Shown piece after piece: positions 36,606-43,957 of a DNA stretch of 64,000 bases. Numbering within the stretch: position 1 is the stretch's first letter; each line of letters begins with the position of its first letter. A program made the position numbers and the translations under genes. The DNA comes from an uncultured Burkholderiales bacterium (GTDB taxonomy: Bacteria; Pseudomonadota; Gammaproteobacteria; Burkholderiales; Burkholderiaceae), in contig CAMLJY010000005.1 in assembly GCA_946480465.1 (NCBI GenBank), positions 1 to 64,000 on the forward strand, in the 5' to 3' direction. The notes below the pieces were generated by a model, which saw only the letters and a list, made by a program, of their open reading frames with translations, had not been told where the DNA came from and made no database searches.

Positions 36606-36639
36606 TTGCGGCGGACCGGCTTCAGCCGGATCCGCGCAA
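36606..36639. repeat. Imperfect long hairpin (REP-like) between the binding protein and LivH genes
   Basis: TTGCGGCGGACCGGCT and AGCCGGATCCGCGCAA pair over about 15 bp with one bulge on each arm around a TC loop. A CCCCCC/GGGGGG palindrome lies at 36589-36600 just upstream. Such intercistronic structures often stabilise the upstream binding-protein mRNA relative to the permease part. Confidence 0.55.
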
Positions 36640-36656
36640 GACCTTGGAGAAGACGA

Positions 36657-37532
36657 ATGGACATTCCTTTGCCGGCGCTGCTCGGCCAGCTGCTGCTGGG
36701 CCTGGTCAATGGGTCGTTCTACGCGATCCTGAGCCTGGGCCTGGCGGTCATCTTCGGCCTGCTGGGCATCGTCAACTTCGCGCACGGCGCGCTGTACATG
36801 GTCGGCGCCTACGTGGCGTGGATCGCGCTGGAGCGCTTCGGCCTCGGCTACTGGGCGGCGCTGCTGCTGGCGCCGCTGGTGGTGGGTGTGTTCGGTGTCG
36901 TCATCGAGCGCACCTTGCTGCAGCGCCTGTACAAGCTGGACCCGCTGTATGGGCTCTTGCTCACCTTCGGCCTGGCGCTGGTGGTGGAAGGCATCTTCCG
37001 CGACGTGTACGGCGTCTCGGGCCAGCAGTACGCGGTGCCGGCGCTGCTGCAGGGCGCCACCGATCTCGGCTTCATGGTGCTGCCCAACTACCGCGCCTGG
37101 GTGGTGGTGGCTTCGCTGGCGGTGTGCCTGTCCACCTGGTTCCTGATCGAGAAGACGCGCCTGGGCGCCACGCTGCGCGCCGGCACCGAGAACCCGCGCC
37201 TGGTGCAGGCCTTCGGCATCAACGTGCCGCGGCTGGTGACGCTGACCTACGCCGGCGGCGCGGCGCTGGCGGCGGTGGCCGGCGTGCTGGCCGCGCCGGT
37301 GATCCAGCTGACGCCGCTGATGGGCAGCAACCTGATCATCGTGGTCTTCGCGGTGGTCGTCATCGGCGGCATGGGTTCCATCCTGGGCGCCATCCTCACC
37401 GGCCTGGTGCTGGGCCTCGTCGAAGGCCTGGCCAAGGTCTTCTATCCCGAAGCCTCGTCCATCGTCGTGTTCGTCATCATGGCCGTCGTGCTCGTGATCC
37501 GGCCGGCGGGGCTGTTCGGCAAGGAGCATTGA
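36657..37532 (+). CDS. livH: Liv-type ABC permease, LivH family
   Basis: A 291-aa inner-membrane protein with eight predicted helices. GSFYAILSLGLAVIFGLLGIVNFAHGALYM is the family's N-terminal motif region, and RAGTENPRLVQAFGINVPRL is the cytoplasmic EAA-like loop near residue 190. It ends IRPAGLFGKEH, as usual for LivH. It overlaps livM by TGATG. Confidence 0.95.
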   Translation: MDIPLPALLGQLLLGLVNGSFYAILSLGLAVIFGLLGIVNFAHGALYMVGAYVAWIALERFGLGYWAALLLAPLVVGVFGVVIERTLLQRLYKLDPLYGLLLTFGLALVVEGIFRDVYGVSGQQYAVPALLQGATDLGFMVLPNYRAWVVVASLAVCLSTWFLIEKTRLGATLRAGTENPRLVQAFGINVPRLVTLTYAGGAALAAVAGVLAAPVIQLTPLMGSNLIIVVFAVVVIGGMGSILGAILTGLVLGLVEGLAKVFYPEASSIVVFVIMAVVLVIRPAGLFGKEH

Positions 37533-38530
37533 TGTCTTCGCTGTCCCCGCGCGCCGAGCGCGCCGCCTGGGCCGCCGGCCTGGTTCTGCTGCTGGCGGTG
37601 CCTTTCATCGGCGTGTACCCGGTCTTCATGATGAAGGCTTTGTGCTTCGCCATCTTCGCCTGCGCCTTCAACCTGCTGCTGGGCTTCACCGGTCTGCTGT
37701 CCTTCGGGCACGCCGCCTTCATGGGGTCGGCCGCCTATGCCACCGGCTGGCTGCTGGCCTCGGCGCGCTGGGCGCCGGAGTGGGGACTGCTGGGCGGCGT
37801 GGCGGTGGCCGCGGCCATCGGGCTGGTCGTGGGGCTCATCGCCATCCGGCGCCAGGGCATCTACTTCGCGATGATCACGCTGGCGCTGGCGCAGATGGTG
37901 TTCTTCATCTGCCTGCAGGCGCCCTTCACCGGCGGTGAGGACGGGCTGCAGGGCGTGCCGCGCGGTACGCTCTTCGGGCTGCTGCCGCTGGGCGACGACC
38001 GCACGATGTATTACGTGGTGCTGGCCATCTTCGTCGCCGTCTTCGCGGGCATCGTGCGCATCGTGCGCTCGCCTTACGGCCAGGTGCTGAAGGCCATCCG
38101 CGAGAACGAGCCGCGCGCCATCTCGCTGGGCTATGCGGTGGATCGCTACAAGCTGCTGGCCTTCGTGCTCAGCAGCGCGCTGGCCGGGCTGGCAGGGGCG
38201 CTGAAGGCGCTGGTGCTGGGCTTCGCCACGCTCAGCGACGTGCACTGGACGCTTTCCGGCGAGGTGGTGCTGATGACGCTGCTGGGCGGCATGGGGACCT
38301 TTGCCGGGCCGGTGATCGGCGCGGTCAGCATCATCGGCCTGCAGAACTACCTGGCGGACCGCGTGGGCTCGTGGGTGACGGTGATCATCGGCCTGATCTT
38401 CATCGCCTGCGTGCTGGCCTTCCGGCGCGGCATCGTGGGCGAGCTGCTGGCCTGGCGCGAGCGGCGCGCCGCCCGTGAACGACCGGCCGGGCCCGAGGCG
38501 GCCGAGGCGGCCAACCCGCAGCCGACCTGA
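37532..38530 (+). CDS. livM: Liv-type ABC permease, LivM family
   Basis: A 332-aa permease. FNLLLGFTGLLSFGHAAFMG and the loop SPYGQVLKAIRENEPRAISLGY are diagnostic of LivM. The C-terminal 30 residues are charged and Ala/Pro-rich. It is the last gene of the operon and is followed by a strong terminator. Confidence 0.95.
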   Translation: MSSLSPRAERAAWAAGLVLLLAVPFIGVYPVFMMKALCFAIFACAFNLLLGFTGLLSFGHAAFMGSAAYATGWLLASARWAPEWGLLGGVAVAAAIGLVVGLIAIRRQGIYFAMITLALAQMVFFICLQAPFTGGEDGLQGVPRGTLFGLLPLGDDRTMYYVVLAIFVAVFAGIVRIVRSPYGQVLKAIRENEPRAISLGYAVDRYKLLAFVLSSALAGLAGALKALVLGFATLSDVHWTLSGEVVLMTLLGGMGTFAGPVIGAVSIIGLQNYLADRVGSWVTVIIGLIFIACVLAFRRGIVGELLAWRERRAARERPAGPEAAEAANPQPT

Positions 38531-38535
38531 ACGAC

Positions 38536-38566
38536 GCGGGCCGCCCATGGGCGGCCCGCTTGTCCT
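38536..38566 (+). terminator. Rho-independent-type terminator after livM
   Basis: GCGGGCCGCCC (38536-38546) and GGGCGGCCCGC (38549-38559) are perfectly complementary, followed by TTGTCCTT. It ends the plus-strand Liv operon 5 nt after the stop codon. Confidence 0.8.
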
Positions 38567-38624
38567 TGCCGGGGCCACCCGCGCGGCCTGCACGGGCAGC
38601 ACGAGCCATCCGGCCCGTGGCCGC

Positions 38625-39788
38625 TCACTTCAGAAGCTTGCCGTCGCTGCCGATGACGGTGACCTCGACGTAGCGCGAGCCCACCCGTTCCTTCGGCCCA
38701 TAGCCGATGGTGATGCCGCCCAGGTCCAGCTTGGTCAGCGATTCCAGGGCGGCCACCACCTTGGCGCGCGTCGGCTGCGGGCCGGCGCGGCGCAATGCCT
38801 CCACCAGCACCTTGCAGCCCAGGTATTCCTCGAAGTTGGTGTAGTTCACCGCCTGCCCCGGCGCGTGCTTCTGCAGCGCGGCGTGGAACTCGCGCACCAC
38901 CGGCAGCTTGGGCTGGTAGGGGTAGGGCACCACCTGCGTGATGCCCAGGCCGCGCACGTTCTCCAGGCCGCCCAGCTTCACCAGCTCGGCCGGGTCCACC
39001 ACCGAGATGTTGAACAGCTGGCCGCCGCCGCCGGCCTGGCGGTACTGGCGCACGAAGGCCGCGGCCGGGCGGTTGACCGCGATCATCACCACCGACTGCG
39101 CCTCGGCCGCCCGCACCTGCTTCACCGCTTCCTCCACCTTCTCGGTGTTGCGTTCGTAGGGCGCGGCCGCCACCAGCTTCAGCTGGCGGCGCGCCAGCGC
39201 CGCTTCCACGCCGGCGAGGCCGGCCTTGCCGAAACCGTCGTCCTGGTAGACCACGGCCACGCGCCGGATGCCCTGCGTGACCAGTTGCTTGACCATGTGC
39301 TCCGCCTCGTCGGCGTAGCCGGCGCGCAGGTGGAAGATCCAGGGGTTGAAGGGCGTGCGCAGCGATTCACCGCCGGTGTAGGGCGCCACCAGCGCAATGC
39401 CGGCCTCGGCCAGCACCTTGTCTTCGAGCAGCTTGCCGACGTTGGCTGTGCCGGCGAAGCCGAACAGCGCCACCGCCTCGGGCCGGGCCACCAGCTGGCG
39501 CGTCAGGCGCAGGGTCTCGTCGACCTTGTAGCCGTCGTCGAGCACCTCGGTGCGGATCCTGGCGCCATGCACGCCGCCGGCGTCGTTCACCGCGTCGAAG
39601 CAGACCTTGCCGCCCAGCACCATCTGCTGGCCGGAACTGGCCAGCACGCCGGACAGCGGCGCCACCTGGCCGATGACGATCTCGGCGGGCAGCGCCGCGG
39701 CGGGGCCCCAGGCAGCCAGGCAGGCCAGCAGGCAGCGGTGCGGGCGGTGGTGCAGGCGGCCGCGGAATGGCAACGACGTCTTCTTCAT
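38625..39788 (-). CDS. Second Liv-type ABC substrate-binding protein
   Basis: A 387-aa periplasmic receptor. A long basic N terminus (residues 1-20) precedes the hydrophobic stretch CLLACLAAWGPAAALPA. EIVIGQVAPLSGVLASSG and LFGFAGTANVGKLL are typical of the family; VVYQDDGFGKAGLAGVEAAL is the hinge-region block. It converges on the Liv operon and has no permease of its own, so it probably delivers a second ligand to LivHM/GF. A CTACGGGAAA motif lies about 100 nt upstream (39883-39892). Confidence 0.92.
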   Translation of the reverse strand: MKKTSLPFRGRLHHRPHRCLLACLAAWGPAAALPAEIVIGQVAPLSGVLASSGQQMVLGGKVCFDAVNDAGGVHGARIRTEVLDDGYKVDETLRLTRQLVARPEAVALFGFAGTANVGKLLEDKVLAEAGIALVAPYTGGESLRTPFNPWIFHLRAGYADEAEHMVKQLVTQGIRRVAVVYQDDGFGKAGLAGVEAALARRQLKLVAAAPYERNTEKVEEAVKQVRAAEAQSVVMIAVNRPAAAFVRQYRQAGGGGQLFNISVVDPAELVKLGGLENVRGLGITQVVPYPYQPKLPVVREFHAALQKHAPGQAVNYTNFEEYLGCKVLVEALRRAGPQPTRAKVVAALESLTKLDLGGITIGYGPKERVGSRYVEVTVIGSDGKLLK

Positions 39789-40390
39789 GGATTCCTCGCG
39801 TGCCGGCAGGAGCGGCGCGCGGGCATCGTAGAAGTGGCAGGGCGGGCGTTGCGTCGGGATCTACGCGCTGGGGTGCTTGTACCTACGGGAAACCGAGCAG
39901 TGGGGCCGTGCTGCGCCTCGGGCTTCCGCCGTTCCCCACCGTGACTTTGGACGGCGGCTGCAAGGGCACCACGCGAGGGTGTGGTGACCCGCGTCAAATG
40001 GCAGCTATCGAGGCGTTCGCCAAGTCCCGGACCTTCACCGTGTCGCCGAAGGAACCCGCTCCCACACACGCGCGCGTGTCGCCACCGTCGGGCAGGTCAG
40101 CGCCCGGCTTGCTATGAACGCCTGCCGCCGAACCCCGGCTTCTTGCGTCGTGCTTGACAGTGCCCTGCAACGGTTTGCGATGGGCGCGGATTCTGGGCAT
40201 CGAGGCTGAGAACCCGCTGAAAGGACGCGGGCGATGCACGGCCGGCAGCGGCACGCCTTGCGCGCCACCGTCGTACGGGATGAACGGGTGTCCGCCTACT
40301 CAAGGTGGACGCTCATGTTGACGGCAGCGACTCAGTCCACCGGTAAGACGCGGCCTGAAAGAGGACTCCAGGTCGCGGTGCCCATGCCAG
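39789..40390. other. 602-nt stretch without a recognisable gene
   Basis: Short open frames exist on both strands but lack family-like sequence and good ribosome-binding sites. The only notable items are CTACGGGAAA at 39883-39892 (possible LuxR-protein site for the downstream binding protein) and scattered lower-GC sequence toward 40.3 kb. The stretch borders a toxin-antitoxin pair and may be decayed mobile DNA. Confidence 0.5.
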
Positions 40391-40600
40391 CTATTTCCAC
40401 GCGAGATTGAGCTTCTTTCCCGAGGCCGCGCAGTCCTTGAGGTAGAGATTGATGAGACTCTGGTATGGGATGCCGGTCTGTTCGGCCATGGACTTGAAGT
40501 ACGTGATCGAGTCCTCATCGAGGCGGATGGTCACCGACCTTTTGAGCTGGCTTGCGTACGGGTTCTTGCGCGACGTGCTGAAGTCGTACTGCTTTCGCAT
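40391..40600 (-). CDS. brnA: BrnA-type antitoxin (ribbon-helix-helix/CopG)
   Basis: A 69-aa antitoxin that neutralises BrnT and represses the operon. The DNA-binding ribbon-helix-helix is KRSVTIRLDEDSITYFKSMAEQTGIPYQSLINLYL-type sequence (about residues 20-55), typical of BrnA (COG3514). It follows brnT by 8 nt, the standard gene order. The start ATG at 40600 has GGTGA upstream. Confidence 0.9.
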   Translation of the reverse strand: MRKQYDFSTSRKNPYASQLKRSVTIRLDEDSITYFKSMAEQTGIPYQSLINLYLKDCAASGKKLNLAWK

Positions 40601-40608
40601 ATGTCACC

Positions 40609-40890
40609 TCACGGGTAGTACCGCTGCTCCTCACGCGTTGCCTTGCGTGCAGAGATGATGCGGATGACGTTGCCCTCCGAGCGATAGCAGTGCGCGACGA
40701 CAAGAACACGCATGCTGCTGCTGAGGCCAAGGAGGATGAAACGATCCTCGTCCTCAGAGTGGTCCGGATCGTCGATCAAGCGGGCACGCTCGTCTGCGAA
40801 GACAGACTGCGCCTCTTCGAACGAGACGCCATGCTTTCGCAGGTTGATGGTGGCCTTGGCCGGATCCCACTCGAAGCGCAAGGAACTCAT
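40609..40890 (-). CDS. brnT: BrnT-type toxin (RNase)
   Basis: A 93-aa ribonuclease toxin of the RelE-like BrnT family (DUF497). The family signature is all there: FEWDPAKATINLRKHGVSFEEA at the N terminus, DPDHSEDEDRFILLGLS in the middle, and IRIISARKATREEQRYY at the C terminus. ATG 40890 gives the canonical N terminus. No Shine-Dalgarno is visible, and the predicted transcription start is at or next to the ATG, so translation may be leaderless. Confidence 0.93.
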   Translation of the reverse strand: MSSLRFEWDPAKATINLRKHGVSFEEAQSVFADERARLIDDPDHSEDEDRFILLGLSSSMRVLVVAHCYRSEGNVIRIISARKATREEQRYYP

Positions 40891-40896
40891 GCCCGC

Positions 40897-40924
40897 ATTG
40901 TATGTACGCTGTACATGCGGGCAA
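40897..40924 (-). promoter_or_regulatory. brnTA promoter with embedded TGTAC-N3-GTACA operator
   Basis: On the minus strand TTGCCC (40924-40919) and TACAAT (40902-40897) are 16 nt apart. The dyad TGTACGCTGTACA (40903-40915) fills the spacer, the expected position for a BrnA repressor site. The -10 ends only 6 nt before the brnT ATG. Confidence 0.7.
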
Positions 40925-40983
40925 GTTCCTTCAATTCGGGAAGGGGACATGATGCGGTGCACGCTTGCTGCACCTGGCCCCCC

Positions 40984-43218
40984 TCAGCCGTCCCCCATCG
41001 TCGCGTTCGGATGGAACGGCAGGCTGCGCACCCGCTGCCCGGTCAGCCGGGCCCACGCATTCGCCAGCGCCGGGGCGAACGCGGGCACGCCGAGTTCGCC
41101 GACGCCGCCGATGGCCACCGTGCGGTCGGCCTGGGCCGGCGCGGGCATGATCTTCACCTTCACCGCCGGCATTTCCTTCAGCTTGATCATGCGGCTGGCG
41201 TTGAAGTTCTTCACCTGCGCGGCGCCGTTGCTGAAGGTCTGCCGGCCGTACAGCGTGGCGTTGATGCCGTGCACGACGCCGCCGACGATCTGCGCTTCGA
41301 CGGAACCCGGGTTGACCGCGAGATAGCAGTCGATCGCCACGGCCACCTTGGTGACGCGCACGGTGCCGGCGCTGGTCTTCGCCACCTCGACCACCTGGGC
41401 CACGATGCTGTTGAAGGCCGCGCCGATGGCGATGCCGCGCGCGCTGCCCGCCGGCACCGGCGTGCCCCAGCCGCCCAGCGCGGCGGCGGCTTCCAGCACC
41501 GCGATCCAGCGTGGATCGGTCAGCCGCGCGCGGCGGAACTGGAACGGGTCCTGGCCGGCGGCGGCGGCCAGCTCGTCGATCATCGATTCGACCGCGAAGG
41601 TGTTGATCGACGCGCCCACCGAACGCCAGAAGCCCACCGGCACGGTGGACGGGTGTGTCACGTATTCGGTGAGGCGGGCGCCGAAGGCATAGGGCAGGGC
41701 ATGCGCGCCTTCGTAGCCCTGGCTGTCGCCGGTGGCGCCCAGCACAGCGCCCCGCTGCGCCAGGATGGACGGGGACACGTTGCGGTAGGTCCAGCCGGCG
41801 ATGGCGCCGTTGGCGTCCAGGCCGGCGCGGGCGCGCACCAGCGCCATCGGCCGGTACTGGTCGTGCGTGAAGTCCTCTTCGCGCGGCCACATCAGCTTCA
41901 CCGGCCGCTGCAGCGCCATCGCCACCTGCACCGCCTGGCTGATGAAGTCCTGCTCGGCCTTGCGGCCCAGGCCGCCGCCGAGGTAAGTGGTGTGGAAGAC
42001 GATCTTTTCGGGCGGCAGGCCGGTGAGCGTGGCCACCAGCTGCAGCGCGCCGCGCGCCGATTGGGTGGGCGCCCACACCTCGCAGCGCTCGCCGGGCACG
42101 TGGTGCACGGTGCAGTTCAGCACCTCCATGCAGGCATGGGCGACGTAGGGCAGGGCGTAGGTGGCTTCCACCACGCGTGCCGAACCGGCGATGGCCGCGC
42201 CGGCATCGGCGGTGCTGCGCTCCACGGTGTACAGCGTGCCGGGCGGGTTCGTGGTGCCGGCCACGTAGGGCTTGGCACTGCTCATCAGGGCCTGTGCGTC
42301 GGTCATGAACTGCGTGCTGTTCATCGCCGCGGCCTGCGCCGGCAGCGTCCATTTCACGCTCAGCCGGCGCGCCGCGCGCCAGGCGTCCCAGGTGTTGGTG
42401 CCGACCACCGCCACCGCGTTGACGTTGCCCACCGCCTCGGCGCCGCGGCCGGTGCCGGCCTTGACTTGCGTCGGCACCACGGCCAGGGCGCCGCTGGGCA
42501 CGGCCGGCGTGGCGGCCAGCGTGCCGCCGAACGTGGGGCAGTGGCGGATCACCGCGTACAGCATGCCGGGCACGCGCACGTCCAGGCCGTAGATGGCGCT
42601 GCCGTCCACTTTGGGTGGTATGTCGGTGCGCGGCAGGGTCTTGCCGATGCTGCGGAACTGCGCATCGGGCACCAGCGGCGCGGCCGCCGGTGCAGGCAGC
42701 AGGGCGGCGGCCTCGGCCACCTCGCCGTAGCGCCGCGTGGCGCCGCTGGGGGTGTGCCGGATGACGCCGTCGGCGACGGTGTAGTGGCTGCGGTCGGCGT
42801 CGCCGACCTGCACCATCGCCGCGGCCACCAGGGTTTCGCGCGCGATGGCGCCGGCGTCGCGCAGGCGCCAGTAGTTGCTGCGGGTGACGCTGCTGCCCAC
42901 GGTGTTGATGGCGCTGCCGACCGGCACCGGTGTCTTCAGCGTCGGCCCGCCCTGCACCAGGCGCACGCGGGCGGGGTCGACCATCAGGTCTTCGCACAGC
43001 ACCTGCGCCAGTCCCGAGAACGAGCCCTGGCCCATGTCGGAGCAGCCGATGGTGAGGGTGATGCCGTCGTCGCTGCCGATCGAGAGCCAGGCGTTCACCT
43101 GCGCGGGGGCGGCACCGGTGGCGGCTTCGAGCCGGCTGGCGGCCGGCAGCAGCAGGGCCAGGGTCAGGCCGGTGCCGCTGCCGAGGAAGGCGCGGCGGTC
43201 GAGGGTGGGTGTGTCCAT
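40984..43218 (-). CDS. Tat-exported molybdopterin-binding oxidoreductase, large subunit (IorB/aldehyde oxidase type)
   Basis: A 744-aa molybdenum hydroxylase subunit. The N terminus has a twin-arginine signal (DRRAFLGSGTG, R8-R9), so the enzyme is exported folded. The Mo-cofactor domains include GCSDMGQGSFSGLAQVL, HTTYLGGGLGRKAEQDF and VPVGFWRSVGAS. The catalytic glutamate is in AIGGVGELGVP near the C terminus. Family members oxidise aldehydes or N-heterocycles such as isoquinoline; the substrate is not evident. It pairs with the 2Fe-2S subunit encoded 14 nt upstream. No FAD subunit is present, as in the two-subunit IorAB type. Confidence 0.93.
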   Translation of the reverse strand: MDTPTLDRRAFLGSGTGLTLALLLPAASRLEAATGAAPAQVNAWLSIGSDDGITLTIGCSDMGQGSFSGLAQVLCEDLMVDPARVRLVQGGPTLKTPVPVGSAINTVGSSVTRSNYWRLRDAGAIARETLVAAAMVQVGDADRSHYTVADGVIRHTPSGATRRYGEVAEAAALLPAPAAAPLVPDAQFRSIGKTLPRTDIPPKVDGSAIYGLDVRVPGMLYAVIRHCPTFGGTLAATPAVPSGALAVVPTQVKAGTGRGAEAVGNVNAVAVVGTNTWDAWRAARRLSVKWTLPAQAAAMNSTQFMTDAQALMSSAKPYVAGTTNPPGTLYTVERSTADAGAAIAGSARVVEATYALPYVAHACMEVLNCTVHHVPGERCEVWAPTQSARGALQLVATLTGLPPEKIVFHTTYLGGGLGRKAEQDFISQAVQVAMALQRPVKLMWPREEDFTHDQYRPMALVRARAGLDANGAIAGWTYRNVSPSILAQRGAVLGATGDSQGYEGAHALPYAFGARLTEYVTHPSTVPVGFWRSVGASINTFAVESMIDELAAAAGQDPFQFRRARLTDPRWIAVLEAAAALGGWGTPVPAGSARGIAIGAAFNSIVAQVVEVAKTSAGTVRVTKVAVAIDCYLAVNPGSVEAQIVGGVVHGINATLYGRQTFSNGAAQVKNFNASRMIKLKEMPAVKVKIMPAPAQADRTVAIGGVGELGVPAFAPALANAWARLTGQRVRSLPFHPNATMGDG

Positions 43219-43232
43219 CGTCGTTGCCTCCT

Positions 43233-43676
43233 TCACAGGCCGGCCAGCGCCTGCTTCATGCGCTGGTAGGTGCCGCAGACGCAGACGTTCTGCACCTCGC
43301 TGGCGATCTCGCTGCCGTGGTGGCCGGCCTTCATCGCACCGGCCACGCACATCAGCATGCCGGACTGGCAGAAGCCGCACTGCGGCACCTGGTGCTTGAT
43401 CCACGCCACCTGCGCCGGGTGGCTGCGGTCGGGCGACAGGCCCTCGATGGTCGTGATGCGCCGGCCGCCGGCGGCCGAGGACACGTCCATGTCGCAGGAC
43501 TTCTTCGGCTCGCCGTCGACCAGCACGGTGCAGGCGCCGCAGACCTCGATGCCGCAGCCGTACTTGGTGCCGGTGAGCCCGATCAGGTCGCGCAGCACCC
43601 ACAGCAGCGGCATCTCCGCGCTGCTGACTTCCACGACATGGTCCTTGCCGTTCACGTTCAGCGTGTAGCTGGGCAT
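43233..43676 (-). CDS. [2Fe-2S] small subunit of the molybdenum hydroxylase
   Basis: A 147-aa protein with two [2Fe-2S] clusters. The plant-type cluster uses C41, C46, C49 and C61 (GCGIEVCGACT, then SC); the second uses C100/C103 (QCGFC) and C132/C134 (VCVCGTY). The usual NxCRCGTY has Val in place of Arg. AAGGAG 7 nt before ATG 43676. It passes electrons from the large subunit, probably to a periplasmic cytochrome. Confidence 0.94.
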   Translation of the reverse strand: MPSYTLNVNGKDHVVEVSSAEMPLLWVLRDLIGLTGTKYGCGIEVCGACTVLVDGEPKKSCDMDVSSAAGGRRITTIEGLSPDRSHPAQVAWIKHQVPQCGFCQSGMLMCVAGAMKAGHHGSEIASEVQNVCVCGTYQRMKQALAGL

Positions 43677-43783
43677 CGCTTGTCTCCTTCGGTGGTCCTC
43701 GCCGCGCGGGTGCGGCGCCCGATGCATCCTCGACGCGGCGATGAACCGAAGCTGAACGGCGTGCCCGGAAGCTGCAAGCGTTT

Positions 43784-43867
43784 GTGCGGCGCTTGGTGCG
43801 GCGCTTGGTGCGGCGCTTGGTGCGGGGCTTGGTGCGCGGCTTGGTGCGCGGCTTGGTGCGGCGCTGT
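43784..43867. repeat. Seven tandem copies of a 12-bp unit
   Basis: GTGCGGCGCTTG occurs three times perfectly, followed by variants GTGCGGGGCTTG, GTGCGCGGCTTG (twice) and GTGCGGCGCTGT. The array lies in the 281-nt gap between the sensor-kinase stop (43958) and the oxidoreductase start (43676), upstream of the latter. The spacing of 12 bp keeps any frame open, but no gene uses it. Confidence 0.9.
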
Positions 43868-43957
43868 GGCGGAACCCGGCGCGTGCTAAGCCGCGTCGCG
43901 CGGGGGGTCGAGCCGCGCGTCGCGGGGTCGTGCGGTGCGGTGCGGTGCCGCGCCGCG

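Noticed and set aside
39789..40390. Short open frames on both strands in the gene-free stretch.
   Set aside because: They show no family resemblance or good start sites, and their composition is what chance gives in GC-rich DNA.
43784..43867. The 12-bp tandem array as a CRISPR.
   Set aside because: The units are contiguous, without spacers, and there are no cas genes in the window.
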